A stretch of 8,045 bases of DNA from CAYYMD01 sp964480425 (GCA_964480425.1 CAYZPY010000114.1:1-8045); one strand, 5' to 3'. Counted from the stretch's first letter, positions 1 through 7,319 are shown. The notes: generated from the letters alone by a model not told the origin. Numbers and translations: made by a program.

Positions 1-1
1 C

Positions 2-853
2 CCCGACGGTTGGCGCGGCGTCGAAGACGAGATTCACCTAAAGCCAATGGCGCCGGCGTCTCGAAAGGTCGTCACGCTCCTGGTCGAAGGCGACGGTGTG
101 CCCACCGGGCCGGGGGGTAAACTGACCATCCCGGCAAGCATCGCCGCGAGCATGCAGAGGCGGAGGAACGTTCTGGCCGGCGCGGGATTCGTGACGTCGC
201 GCCCGGTAAAGACGCCTCCCAAAATCGACGGGCGCCTTGACGACTGGCCCATGCGCAGCGGGAACACGGCCGGGGGATTCAATCTCCTCGGCCGGCGGGG
301 ACAAAAAGGCGACGGACTGGCGAAAAGGCAGACGCACGCGTTCGTCATGCACGACCGGGACAACCTCTACGTCGCCTTCCGCTGCGCCGAGCCGGAGATG
401 TCCCGTCTGCGCGCCCTGCCCAACAACATGGTGCGCTACGAGCAGTTGATGGCGTGGGGCGAGGACCTTGTCGAGGTGATATTCGATCCCGGTATGCGGG
501 CCGATTCGGCGGAGGACTTTTTTCACCTGTTGGTCAAATCCAACGGCGCAGTAGTGGCCGAACGGGGCGTAGGCAGCGATCCCCCGCTGGGCGCCGCCGG
601 ACCCTGGAGCGCGGAAATATCGGCGGCGGTGGGCCGGTTCGCCGACTTCTGGACCGTGGAGTTGCGCGTGCCGCTGGACGCCTTCGGAAAAGACGGTCGA
701 GAGAAATTCTGGGCGGTAAACTTCGCCCGGTACGCCACGACGGGCGCCGAGGCGTCGTCGTGGTCCGGCGCGGCGAGGTACTTCTATCATCCGGATAATT
801 TAGGTACCATGCGCCTGATGCGAACGGACCGCCCGGACCAGAGACGGAATTAA
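2..853 (+). CDS. CBM9-like domain protein, C-terminal part (5' end outside window)
   Basis: The frame is open from the left edge to a TAA stop, giving 283 visible residues. The first ATG in frame is at 47, but the 15 codons before it (PDGWRGVEDEIHLKP) read as ordinary protein, so the gene most likely starts further left. From about visible residue 69 it shows the opening of a CBM9-like/DOMON-type carbohydrate-binding beta-sandwich: a PPKIDGRLDDWP stretch, then DNLYVAFRC, a GEDLVEVIFDP strand and, near the end, WTVELRVPLDAFG and FWAVNFARY. These are the usual landmarks of the family. Such domains are normally extracellular or periplasmic and sit at the end of larger enzymes or surface proteins. 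The preceding VVTLLVEGDG...LTIP region looks beta-rich. The catalytic partner, if any, and the signal peptide lie outside the window, so the overall function is unknown. The gene ends 24 bp before the next. Confidence 0.72.
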   Translation, partial: PDGWRGVEDEIHLKPMAPASRKVVTLLVEGDGVPTGPGGKLTIPASIAASMQRRRNVLAGAGFVTSRPVKTPPKIDGRLDDWPMRSGNTAGGFNLLGRRGQKGDGLAKRQTHAFVMHDRDNLYVAFRCAEPEMSRLRALPNNMVRYEQLMAWGEDLVEVIFDPGMRADSAEDFFHLLVKSNGAVVAERGVGSDPPLGAAGPWSAEISAAVGRFADFWTVELRVPLDAFGKDGREKFWAVNFARYATTGAEASSWSGAARYFYHPDNLGTMRLMRTDRPDQRRN

Positions 854-877
854 ATCATAACCTGAGAGGACCGCACG

Positions 878-1852
878 ATGGGAAACAAACTCGGATGGAT
901 ACTCGGCGGCGTCTTGGCCGTCGGCGTCATTGTCGTGATAATTGCGGCAACGGCATTTCCAACGCACTCCCGACCTACCGGCGCCACAACCGATCCCGGC
1001 GCGATGGAGTTGCACAAAGTGGAATATTGGCCTCGCGCGGTGGTGGGCGACAGGCCCGCCGCGAACGGAAACGCCGGCGACGACTATCACAAGGCCCGAC
1101 TGATCCTGGAAAAGAACATGAACGTCATCATGAGCGCCATCTCGGGCGGCTACAAAAACGTCCCGCCCGACAGCGCCGCGATGAATCTGCTAAAGAGGAT
1201 CGACTCCGCCGTCGCCGACGGCGTCAAAAAGGCACAGATGCGATATACACTCGTGCACACGCCCAAAGAATTCCGGGTTAACCACTCTTATATCCCCGCA
1301 CAGCAGCTGGAAGAGCTGGCAGGGGCGATGGAAACCCTGGCGAAGATTCAAACCGCCCACCAACAGCACGCCGAGGCGATCAACACCTTAAAACACGTAT
1401 TCCTGCTCGGGTGGCACATGACGTCCGAGCGTTCGCGCGGCGAAATGCTGCTCAAGGGTCTGGCCCTGAGGGAGCGTGCGGCCGAAAACCTCCTGGATGC
1501 CTACGGGCGAATGTCCGGCGACTTCGAAGCGCACAAAAGCGACCTGAGAAAATACCTGGAAGAAGCCAAGAACGTTGCCGCCATCCAAAGGAGCAAGCAG
1601 TCGATACTCCGCAGCTGGCCGGCAGAGCCCGGCGACGTGTTCAACATCGCCGAAAACGACGAGGACCGCGCCTGGCGCGTCGAGGGCATCCTGCACCTGG
1701 GTTACCTCAAGTTCAGGCAGGCCGACCACCGCGGCGACATGAAGAAGATAAACGAACTTATCGAGCATTACATCCAAAACGGTGACGAGATGGAAAAGGC
1801 GGCCGCTCGCGCGGCGAAGGATTTCACCAGAGAACAATACCGAAAATCATAA
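878..1852 (+). CDS. Hypothetical membrane-anchored helical protein
   Basis: I do not recognise this 324-residue protein. It starts at an ATG with a clear AGAGGA ribosome site seven bases upstream (865-870). Residues 5-27 are one hydrophobic segment (ILGGVLAVGVIVVIIAA) with no clear signal-peptidase site, so it is probably an N-terminal anchor with the rest outside the cytoplasmic membrane. After a linker of about 40 residues, residues 66-130 and 141-320 are charged and predicted by eye to be mostly helical. Helix pairs at about 141-181, 185-212 and 217-248 look TPR-like, but no repeat is clean enough to name. I see no cysteine and no catalytic motif. A scaffold or periplasmic partner-binding role would fit but is only inference. 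It lies between the CBM9-like gene and pabB with short gaps, so it is probably co-transcribed. Confidence 0.8.
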   Translation: MGNKLGWILGGVLAVGVIVVIIAATAFPTHSRPTGATTDPGAMELHKVEYWPRAVVGDRPAANGNAGDDYHKARLILEKNMNVIMSAISGGYKNVPPDSAAMNLLKRIDSAVADGVKKAQMRYTLVHTPKEFRVNHSYIPAQQLEELAGAMETLAKIQTAHQQHAEAINTLKHVFLLGWHMTSERSRGEMLLKGLALRERAAENLLDAYGRMSGDFEAHKSDLRKYLEEAKNVAAIQRSKQSILRSWPAEPGDVFNIAENDEDRAWRVEGILHLGYLKFRQADHRGDMKKINELIEHYIQNGDEMEKAAARAAKDFTREQYRKS

Positions 1853-1855
1853 ACC

Positions 1856-1859
1856 GGAG
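1856..1859 (+). promoter_or_regulatory. Candidate ribosome binding site for pabB
   Basis: GGAG lies four bases after the TAA of the upstream gene and 12 bases before the ATG at 1872. The spacing is on the long side. It still favours the ATG at 1872 over an in-frame ATG at 1782, which would lie deep inside the upstream coding region. Confidence 0.45.
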
Positions 1860-1871
1860 CGCGACCTGCAT

Positions 1872-3356
1872 ATGTTCTGGGGCCAGGAAAAACTATATGC
1901 CCGCATTAAAGTACGTCGGCTCAAGACCCGGGCATCGCCCGAGGCGATGTTCGACGCACTTTCCCGCCGCAGTCGCCCGGTAATGCTGGATTCTGCCGCG
2001 TTTCACCGCGACATGGGTCGATACACCATCCTCGCCTGCCGCCCGATGGACACGCTCACACTGGACCACGGCACGCTGAGCGACGGGCGGGGACGCGAAA
2101 TAGCCGCCGGCGCAACGGCGATATGGAATGCGCTGAAAGAAGCGTTCCATCCGGTCCGGCTTACGCAAAAGAACACCGGATGCCCGTATACGCCCGGTTG
2201 GTTCGGATACGTCGGATACGAGGTGGGGCGTTACATAGAGCGGCTGCCATGCCGGGCGCGCGCCGACGTCAACCTGCCCGAGATGCACCTGGGCTTTTAC
2301 GACGCAATACTGGTTTACGACGCCCTGGAGAAGCAATGGCGCCTGGTGGAGTTGGTGTTCGACCGCCCCCCTCCCGGCGCCGGGTTAGCCCGCCGGGCGC
2401 TTATTGAGATAGCATCCGGCGCCGGTGGCGACTACGTTCCGGTCGGCGCGTCGGACGCCGCCTGCGACGCCGGGGAAAGACCCATGGCCGCGGCAAAGGC
2501 GAACTTCTCGCCGCAGCAGTACAAGGACGCCGTCGCCCGCTGCGTGGACTACATCGCCGCCGGCGACATTTTCCAGGCGAATCTCTCCCAGCGGTTCACG
2601 GTTCGCGACGCGCCGCCGCGCGTGCGGATTTACAAGGCGCTTCGCAGGCGCAACCCGGCGTGGTTCGCGGCTTACATGTCGTTCGAGCACCGCGGCTCGC
2701 CGTGCGGGGTGATTTCCAGTTCGCCGGAACTTTTCATGTACGTTCGCGACGGACTGGTCACCACCCGACCCATCAAGGGCACCCGCCGAAGGACGGGCCA
2801 ACGGACGATCGACAGCCGCGCACAGGCCGAACTGCTGTCCAGCGCCAAGGACAACGCGGAGTTGGCAATGATCATCGACCTTCTGCGCAACGACATGGGG
2901 CGCGTGTGCCGCTACGGCTCGGTGCGGGTGACCGAGGCACGCACGCTCGAGGCGCATCCCACGGTGTTCCACTTGGTGGGCACGGTAACAGGCCGACTAC
3001 GCGACGGCGTGGGACCGGCCAGTCTGCTGAAGGCGACCTTCCCCGGCGGGTCGATCACCGGCGCGCCGAAAATCCGTGCGATGGAAATCATAGACGAACT
3101 GGAGCCCTGCGCGCGTGGAGTGTACACCGGTTGCATCGGAACGGTGGGCGTTGATGGGGCGTGCGCGTGGAACATCGCCATACGGACCATAGTTTGGGAC
3201 TCTTCGACGGCGTACGTCCAGGCCGGCGGTGGCATCGTCGCCGACTCCGACCCCTGCGCCGAATACCAGGAAACCCTTGACAAGGCCAGGGCGCTTCTGG
3301 AGGCGATAGCCGCCGCTCGAACCACACCGGCCGCCGCGAGCACCCGTCGCGTTTAA
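1872..3356 (+). CDS. pabB: Aminodeoxychorismate synthase component I
   Basis: Cytoplasmic enzyme that, with a glutaminase subunit (PabA), converts chorismate to 4-amino-4-deoxychorismate for pABA and folate. At 494 residues it is somewhat longer than E. coli PabB. The N-terminal domain has RPVMLDSA and GRYTILACRP, typical of the anthranilate synthase I/PabB N-domain. The chorismate-binding domain begins near IAAGDIFQANLSQRF (228-242) and continues with SSPELF, PIKGTRRR (300-307), RNDMGRV (from 339), HPTVFHLVGTVTGRL, TFPGGSITGAPK (389-400) and AGGGIVADSDP (from 451). The PIKGT motif, with Lys302, separates PabB from TrpE, which has Ala at that position in PxAGT. The ATG at 1872 is preferred; the open frame reaches back to 1782, but those 30 residues overlap the upstream gene and look unrelated to the family. 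No pabA or pabC is visible. It sits 23 bp ahead of the siroheme gene. Confidence 0.93.
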   Translation: MFWGQEKLYARIKVRRLKTRASPEAMFDALSRRSRPVMLDSAAFHRDMGRYTILACRPMDTLTLDHGTLSDGRGREIAAGATAIWNALKEAFHPVRLTQKNTGCPYTPGWFGYVGYEVGRYIERLPCRARADVNLPEMHLGFYDAILVYDALEKQWRLVELVFDRPPPGAGLARRALIEIASGAGGDYVPVGASDAACDAGERPMAAAKANFSPQQYKDAVARCVDYIAAGDIFQANLSQRFTVRDAPPRVRIYKALRRRNPAWFAAYMSFEHRGSPCGVISSSPELFMYVRDGLVTTRPIKGTRRRTGQRTIDSRAQAELLSSAKDNAELAMIIDLLRNDMGRVCRYGSVRVTEARTLEAHPTVFHLVGTVTGRLRDGVGPASLLKATFPGGSITGAPKIRAMEIIDELEPCARGVYTGCIGTVGVDGACAWNIAIRTIVWDSSTAYVQAGGGIVADSDPCAEYQETLDKARALLEAIAAARTTPAAASTRRV

Positions 3357-3379
3357 TTAAAGGACGCACCGCCAAACCC

Positions 3380-4006
3380 ATGAACACGCTGCCCGTAATG
3401 TTGAAACTCGAAGGTCGAAACGCCGTCATCGTCGGGGGAGGAAAAGTCGGTCTGCGCAAGGCCCGGGCGCTTGTGCGCGCCGGGGCGAAGGTGAAGATTA
3501 TCGATCCCCAAATGCACGCCCCAGACGCGCCCGACGGCGCGGAAGTCCTACACAGGCCTTACGACCCCGGCGACCTCAAAGGCGCGGCGATTGTCTTCGC
3601 GTGCACACAGGACGACGACACCAACGCCCGCGTGGCGAGCGACGCGCGTGCGGCGGGCGTGCCGGTGAACGTGGCCGACTCGCCCGACCAGTGCGACTTC
3701 TACATGCCGGCGGTGATTACCGACGGACCGGTCGTGGTGGCGGTGGGCACCGGCGGCGCGGCGCCGCCACTGGCGTCCATGCTCAGGGATAAAATTAAAC
3801 AGGACCTCGGCGACGACGCCGGGCGATTCGCCGAAACGCTTTGCGAAATCCGCCGGCGCCTGCAACACCGGGCGCCGCCCCAGACGCGAATGCGGATAAT
3901 CAAGGCGTTGTGCAGCCGGGAGACGTACGACCTTTTTGCAATGAGCGGACCCGAAGCGGTGAAAAAACGCGCCCGGGATCTTTTGAAACAGGAAAACGCC
4001 GAATGA
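3380..4006 (+). CDS. Precorrin-2 dehydrogenase (siroheme synthase N-terminal type)
   Basis: Homologue of Met8p, the N-terminal part of CysG, and SirC/YlnF. It oxidises precorrin-2 to sirohydrochlorin with NAD+ and in some members also inserts iron, leading to siroheme for sulfite and nitrite reductases. The 208 residues begin with MNTLPVMLKLEGRNAVIVGG; a family-typical start (PVMLKLEG) precedes the dinucleotide-binding GGGKVG (19-24). VFACTQDDDTNARV follows, then VNVADSPDQCDFYMPA, where Asp100 lines up with the catalytic Asp104 of E. coli CysG, and AVGTGGAAPPLASMLRDKI. A helical C-terminal dimer region completes the protein. There is no uroporphyrinogen methyltransferase domain, so that step must be encoded elsewhere. 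An AGGA at 3360-3363 is 16 bases from the ATG, rather far; Met7 (3398) is a less likely start because it drops conserved residues. Its stop overlaps the next start (ATGA). Whether it also chelates iron cannot be read from sequence. Confidence 0.92.
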   Translation: MNTLPVMLKLEGRNAVIVGGGKVGLRKARALVRAGAKVKIIDPQMHAPDAPDGAEVLHRPYDPGDLKGAAIVFACTQDDDTNARVASDARAAGVPVNVADSPDQCDFYMPAVITDGPVVVAVGTGGAAPPLASMLRDKIKQDLGDDAGRFAETLCEIRRRLQHRAPPQTRMRIIKALCSRETYDLFAMSGPEAVKKRARDLLKQENAE

Positions 4007-4524
4007 CTTTGCACGCCGCGGGCATTACGACGTTCGCTTATTCGTCGCTCAAAGGCGGCGCGGTAGCCGCATCGAGTTGGGGCGCATGGGGCGTGGTGCA
4101 CGTTGTGCTGGCCGGGGCGGCGACGGCGTGCTTCGCACTGACGGCGCTGGGCGGCGTGGCGTACCTGCGCCTCGAGGGGCGTCTTCGCCGCAAAGACGCC
4201 AGGGCGGCGCTCGGGCGCGGCGCGTCGCTGGAAAAACTCAACCGCCTGCTGCGATGGGCGCTTCCGATGGGATTCGTCCTGCTGACCGTCGCCATCGCAT
4301 CGGGCCTGTACGACGCACTCATGCCACACGGCGGGCGGTGGTTCCAAAACCGCCGGACGCACCCCAAGGTGCTGGTGTCGCTGGCGGCCTGGGCCACCTG
4401 CGCCGTGGCGCTGGCGACCGCATACGCAAGGCGGTTTCGCGCAAGGCGCACAGCGGCGCTGAGCATCGCAGGATTTGTAATGCTGGTCGCCGTGGTGCTG
4501 GTCAGCATTGTTATATCGGATTGA
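4003..4524 (+). CDS. Short HemX/CcsA-like cytochrome c assembly family membrane protein
   Basis: A 173-residue inner-membrane protein with four predicted helices (about 29-55, 84-106, 122-142, 150-171). The order of features, an HVVLA helix, the basic YLRLEGRLRRKDA loop, SLEKLNRLLRWALPMGFVLLT, the PK motif and a final helix ending in charged Asp, matches the C-terminal half of CcsA/HemX proteins (Cytochrom_C_asm family). Family members usually have about eight helices, so the N-terminal half is absent. The tryptophan-rich WxWDPKE signature is reduced to GRWFQNRRTHPK (111-122); His33 and His120 are the obvious candidate heme-contact residues. In other bacteria HemX affects the HemA level and CcsA exports or delivers heme to cytochrome c; which applies here is open. 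The start at 4003 has AGGA nine bases upstream and forms an ATGA overlap with the preceding stop. The open frame continues upstream to 3841, but that part is not membrane-like and overlaps the dehydrogenase. Confidence 0.78.
   Translation: MTLHAAGITTFAYSSLKGGAVAASSWGAWGVVHVVLAGAATACFALTALGGVAYLRLEGRLRRKDARAALGRGASLEKLNRLLRWALPMGFVLLTVAIASGLYDALMPHGGRWFQNRRTHPKVLVSLAAWATCAVALATAYARRFRARRTAALSIAGFVMLVAVVLVSIVISD
4518..4520 (+). promoter_or_regulatory. Ribosome binding site deciding the hemA start
   Basis: GGA, eight bases before the ATG at 4529 and just inside the end of the preceding gene, supports that ATG over the in-frame TTG at 4508. The TTG would add seven residues ahead of the conserved family N-terminus. 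Confidence 0.5.
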
Positions 4525-4528
4525 AGAT

Positions 4529-5797
4529 ATGCAGATTAGTTGTACGGGACTGAATCACGCCACCGCGGACGTTTCACTCCGCGAGCGGGTCGCCCTGGAC
4601 GCCTCGGGCGTGCGCAGGGCTCTTGCGTCGCTCAAGGACGCCTGGGAACCGGCGGAGTTCGTGGTCGTGTCCACCTGCAACCGCACGGAAATTTACACCG
4701 GCGGCGCCGACAGGCCCGATTCGGGGCAAATCGCCGCATGGATGGAGAAATTCTGTAATGTCGAACCCGGCGAACTGGACGAGTCCATCTACGTTCTGGA
4801 CGGGCGTGAAGCGGCCGGACATCTGTTCGCCGTGGCCGCCGGTATGGACAGCATGGTGCCCGGGGAGGGGCAGATTCGCGGACAACTCAAGGACGCCTAC
4901 GCCGCCGCTCTCGACGCCGGCGCCGCCGACGGGCTGATGAACGAACTGTTCCAGGAGGCGTTCCGCGCCGCCAGGAGAATCCGCAGCGAGACTGGCGTTG
5001 GAAGCGGCAAGGTTTCTGTGGCATCGGTGGCGGTGGAATTCGTCCGACGCGTATTCGAGTCGCTGGATGACAAGTGCGTCCTGAGCGTGGGCGCCGGGAA
5101 GATGAACAGGATAATGCTGCGACATCTGGCCAAGTTCTCGCCCGGATGGATCGTGGTGGTCGGCAGGACGCCAGACCACACGCGGCGCCTGTCAGATGAG
5201 TTCGGCGCTTCGTCGGCGACGCTGGAGCAGTTGGACGAGCGCATGGACGACGCCGACGTGGTGCTCTGCTCGACCGCGGCGAGGGGGCACGTAATCTCGG
5301 CCGAAATGATCCGCGCCGCTCAGCGACGGCGCAACTACAGGCCGATGATAATCGTCGACATCGCCGTGCCGCGCGACGTGGACCCCAACGCCGCGGACGT
5401 CGAAAACGTATTCCTCTACGACATAGACGACCTGAAAAAAATCGTCGCCGAAACACTCGCCATGCGCCGCTCGCAGGACGACCGCGCCGAGAAAATCATC
5501 TCCCATCACGTGGAAGAACTGTCCGAGAACCTCCGCATGGGCAGCGCCGGTCCGTTGATAGGTAAAATTTACGGCCGCATGGAGCGTATCGCCGCAGAGG
5601 AACTCGCCGACGCCGAGAATAAACTCTCAACCCACGAAGACGCCGAAGAGGACGTCGAAATACTCCGCCGCGCGCTTCATCGCACGATCAGGCGAATCCT
5701 CCACAGACCCACCAGCAAGCTACGCAATCTCGCCTCAAAAAACGAGGCGGACGAATATATCAGGGCGCTGCGGAAACTGTTCGACCTGGACGAGTGA
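4529..5797 (+). CDS. hemA: Glutamyl-tRNA reductase
   Basis: First committed enzyme of C5-pathway tetrapyrrole synthesis: it reduces glutamyl-tRNA(Glu) with NADPH to glutamate-1-semialdehyde in the cytoplasm. From the ATG at 4529 it has 422 residues, close to the 418 of E. coli. The N-terminus is typical (MQISCTGLNHATADVSLRER), and the catalytic Cys falls at position 50 in STCNRTEIY, the E. coli number. His98 in AGHLFAVAAGMDSM matches E. coli His99. The NADPH domain holds VLSVGAGKMNR (GAGKM at 188-192), VVVGRTPD, and VLCSTAARG, then IIVDIAVPRDVDPNA and NVFLYDIDDL. The C-terminal dimerisation region ends RALRKLFDLDE. The usual GEPQI motif reads GEGQI. It follows the HemX/CcsA-like gene after 4 bp, pointing to translational coupling, and ends one base from the convergent gnd stop. 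No hemL, hemB or hemC is visible in the window. Confidence 0.97.
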   Translation: MQISCTGLNHATADVSLRERVALDASGVRRALASLKDAWEPAEFVVVSTCNRTEIYTGGADRPDSGQIAAWMEKFCNVEPGELDESIYVLDGREAAGHLFAVAAGMDSMVPGEGQIRGQLKDAYAAALDAGAADGLMNELFQEAFRAARRIRSETGVGSGKVSVASVAVEFVRRVFESLDDKCVLSVGAGKMNRIMLRHLAKFSPGWIVVVGRTPDHTRRLSDEFGASSATLEQLDERMDDADVVLCSTAARGHVISAEMIRAAQRRRNYRPMIIVDIAVPRDVDPNAADVENVFLYDIDDLKKIVAETLAMRRSQDDRAEKIISHHVEELSENLRMGSAGPLIGKIYGRMERIAAEELADAENKLSTHEDAEEDVEILRRALHRTIRRILHRPTSKLRNLASKNEADEYIRALRKLFDLDE

Positions 5798-5798
5798 T

Positions 5799-7256
5799 TC
5801 AGGCGGTGTATGACCCGGCGGTGGCCGCGCCGCCGGAGGATATCCAGTCGGTGTGGAAGAACTCGCCCCGGGGCTTGTCCACGCGCTCGTATGTGTGCGC
5901 GCCGAAATAATCGCGCTGCGCCTGAAGCAGGTTGGCCGGGAGTCGCTCGGCGCGGTAGCCGTCGTAGTACGCAAGCGCCGAGGCCATTGCCGGGACGGGA
6001 ACGCCCATTTGTGTGGCCTGTATCACCACCCGCCGCCAGGACTTTTGCCCCTCGGCAATCGCCTCGCGGAAGTACGGCACGAGCATGAGGTTCGTAAGGT
6101 CCGGGTTCCGGTCGAATGCGTCCTTGATGCGCCCCAGGAACTGGCTGCGGATGATGCACCCGCCGCGCCACATCAGCGCCACGCCGCCGAAGTTCAGGTT
6201 CCAGTTGTATTCCTCGCCCGCAGCACGCATCATCTGGAAGCCCTGCGCGTAGGAGACTATTTTCGATGCGTACAGCGCCTTGCGGATGTCCTGGACGAAG
6301 GCGTCACGGTCGCCGTCGAATTTCGCCTCCGGACCGCCAAGCTGACCGGACGCCTCGACGCGCTGCTCCTTAAGGGCAGAGAGGCACCGCGAGAAAACCG
6401 CCTCGCCGATAAGCGTAATCGGCATTCCCAGTTCGCACGCGGTGATGACCGTCCACTTTCCGGTTCCCTTCTGTCCGGCGGTGTCGAGAATTTTCTCGAC
6501 CAGCGGCTCGCCGGTTTCGTCGTCCACGCGGGAAAGGATGTCGGCAGTTATCTCGATGAGGTAACTGTTCAGCTCGCCGCCGTTCCATTCGGCGAAGATG
6601 TCGGACATTTCCTTCGGCGAAAAACCGGCGTGCTTCATCAGATTGTACGATTCGCAGATGAGTTCCATGTCGCCGTACTCGATGCCGTTGTGGACCATTT
6701 TGACGAAGTGCCCCGCGCCGTTCTCGCCGACCCAGTCGCAGCATGGTTCCCCGTCGGCCTTGGCGGCGATCGCCCGGAAAATCTCCTTAACGTGCCCCCA
6801 TGCCTCGGGGCTGCCGCCGGGCATTATGCTGGGCCCGTGTCGGGCGCCTTCCTCCCCGCCCGAGACGCCCGTGCCGACGTACAGCAGGTCCTTCGACTCG
6901 ACCTGCTCGCAGCGGCGCATGGTGTCTTTGAAGTTGCTGTTGCCCCCGTCGATTATTATGTCGCCGCTCTCCAGGTGCGGGATGAGTTTCTCGATGAAGG
7001 TGTCCACCGCCGGTCCGGCCTTTACCAGCAGCACCACCCGACGGGGCTTTTTAAGCGCGCCCACGAACTCCTCGACGCTGTGCGCGCCAATAATGGTGTC
7101 TCGCCCGACGGCCGGTCCGTTGACAAAATCGTCCACCTTCGAGACCGTGCGATTGAACACCGCGACAGAGTATCCCTTGTCGTTCATGTTCAACACCAGG
7201 TTCTGGCCCATCACGGCCATGCCTATCAGACCTATGTCCGCTTCGGATTGAGGCAT
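5799..7256 (-). CDS. gnd: 6-phosphogluconate dehydrogenase (decarboxylating)
   Basis: Cytoplasmic enzyme of the oxidative pentose phosphate pathway, converting 6-phosphogluconate and NADP+ to ribulose-5-phosphate, CO2 and NADPH. The 485 residues match the long, dimeric form (E. coli Gnd has 468). The Rossmann start has GLIGMAVMGQN (GMAVMG at 12-17) and FNRT at 34-37, the NADP-selecting region. Then come IIIDGGNSN, GTGVSGGEEGA (128-138) and GPSIMPGG. The catalytic Lys186 and Glu193 lie in GAGHFVKMVHNGIEYGD (180-196), matching E. coli Lys183 and Glu190. TAGQKGTGKW, IVSYAQGFQMM, NLNFGGVALMWRGGCIIRSQ and the C-terminal DYFGAHTYER and FHTDW are also family landmarks. GGAG (complement of 7263-7266) sits six bases upstream of the ATG, a strong ribosome site. 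The gene is convergent with hemA, with a one-base gap between stops, and follows a partial mtaB gene after 63 bp. Confidence 0.97.
   Translation of the reverse strand: MPQSEADIGLIGMAVMGQNLVLNMNDKGYSVAVFNRTVSKVDDFVNGPAVGRDTIIGAHSVEEFVGALKKPRRVVLLVKAGPAVDTFIEKLIPHLESGDIIIDGGNSNFKDTMRRCEQVESKDLLYVGTGVSGGEEGARHGPSIMPGGSPEAWGHVKEIFRAIAAKADGEPCCDWVGENGAGHFVKMVHNGIEYGDMELICESYNLMKHAGFSPKEMSDIFAEWNGGELNSYLIEITADILSRVDDETGEPLVEKILDTAGQKGTGKWTVITACELGMPITLIGEAVFSRCLSALKEQRVEASGQLGGPEAKFDGDRDAFVQDIRKALYASKIVSYAQGFQMMRAAGEEYNWNLNFGGVALMWRGGCIIRSQFLGRIKDAFDRNPDLTNLMLVPYFREAIAEGQKSWRRVVIQATQMGVPVPAMASALAYYDGYRAERLPANLLQAQRDYFGAHTYERVDKPRGEFFHTDWISSGGAATAGSYTA
5815..5836. terminator. GC-rich hairpin near the hemA/gnd junction (weak terminator candidate)
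   Basis: A perfect 7-bp inverted repeat, CCGGCGG (5815-5821) and CCGCCGG (5830-5836), with an 8-base loop lies 17 bases after the hemA stop, inside the 3' end of gnd. There is no T-run on either strand after the stem, so it is not a classic intrinsic terminator. It may slow or end transcription from hemA, or it may simply follow from GC-rich codons. Confidence 0.25.
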
Positions 7257-7319
7257 TGCAATCTCCTTTTAAGGATTAAAAAGTTCACAAAGGAATATTA
7301 TTCCCGCCCCGCATGCGAT
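7257..7319 (-). other. AT-rich intergenic region upstream of gnd
   Basis: This 63-bp space between the mtaB-like stop and the gnd start is clearly AT-rich in its gnd-proximal part, unlike the GC-rich genes around it. It carries the gnd ribosome site (complement of 7263-7266) and the -10 element of a candidate promoter. No terminator for the upstream gene is apparent. Confidence 0.7.
7292..7304. repeat. 13-bp palindrome over the gnd -10 (possible operator)
   Basis: GGAATA-T-TATTCC is a perfect 6-bp inverted repeat with one central base, covering the whole candidate -10 element. Its size and place would suit a repressor half-site pair, but short AT-rich palindromes also arise by chance and no cognate regulator is in the window. 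Confidence 0.3.

Noticed and set aside
38..790. Long minus-strand open frame of 250 codons opposite the CBM9-like gene
   Set aside because: It is a product of GC-rich codon bias on the other strand. Its translation is rich in Arg, Gly and His with no family motif, while the plus frame has clear CBM9-like strands.
780..830. Possible promoter near GGATAATTT before the 878 gene
   Set aside because: A TAATTT-like -10 is present, but no matching -35 at suitable spacing was found, and the gene is only 24 bp from its upstream neighbour.
1782..1871. Upstream extension of pabB to an ATG at 1782
   Set aside because: The added 30 residues are Arg-rich, overlap the end of the preceding gene by over 70 bases and do not resemble the family N-terminus; the ATG at 1872 has a GGAG upstream.
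1872..3356. Anthranilate synthase component I (TrpE) as an alternative for pabB
   Set aside because: The PIKGT motif with Lys302 is the PabB form; TrpE carries Ala at that position. No trpG, trpD or trpC is nearby.
3841..4002. N-terminal extension of the HemX/CcsA-like protein to an ATG at 3841
   Set aside because: The extension is Pro- and charge-rich, not membrane-like, and lies wholly inside the dehydrogenase gene. The missing half of HemX is therefore not hidden there.
4508..4528. TTG start for hemA
   Set aside because: It would add seven residues before the conserved MQISCTGLNH start, and Cys50 and His98 fall in register with E. coli only from the ATG at 4529.
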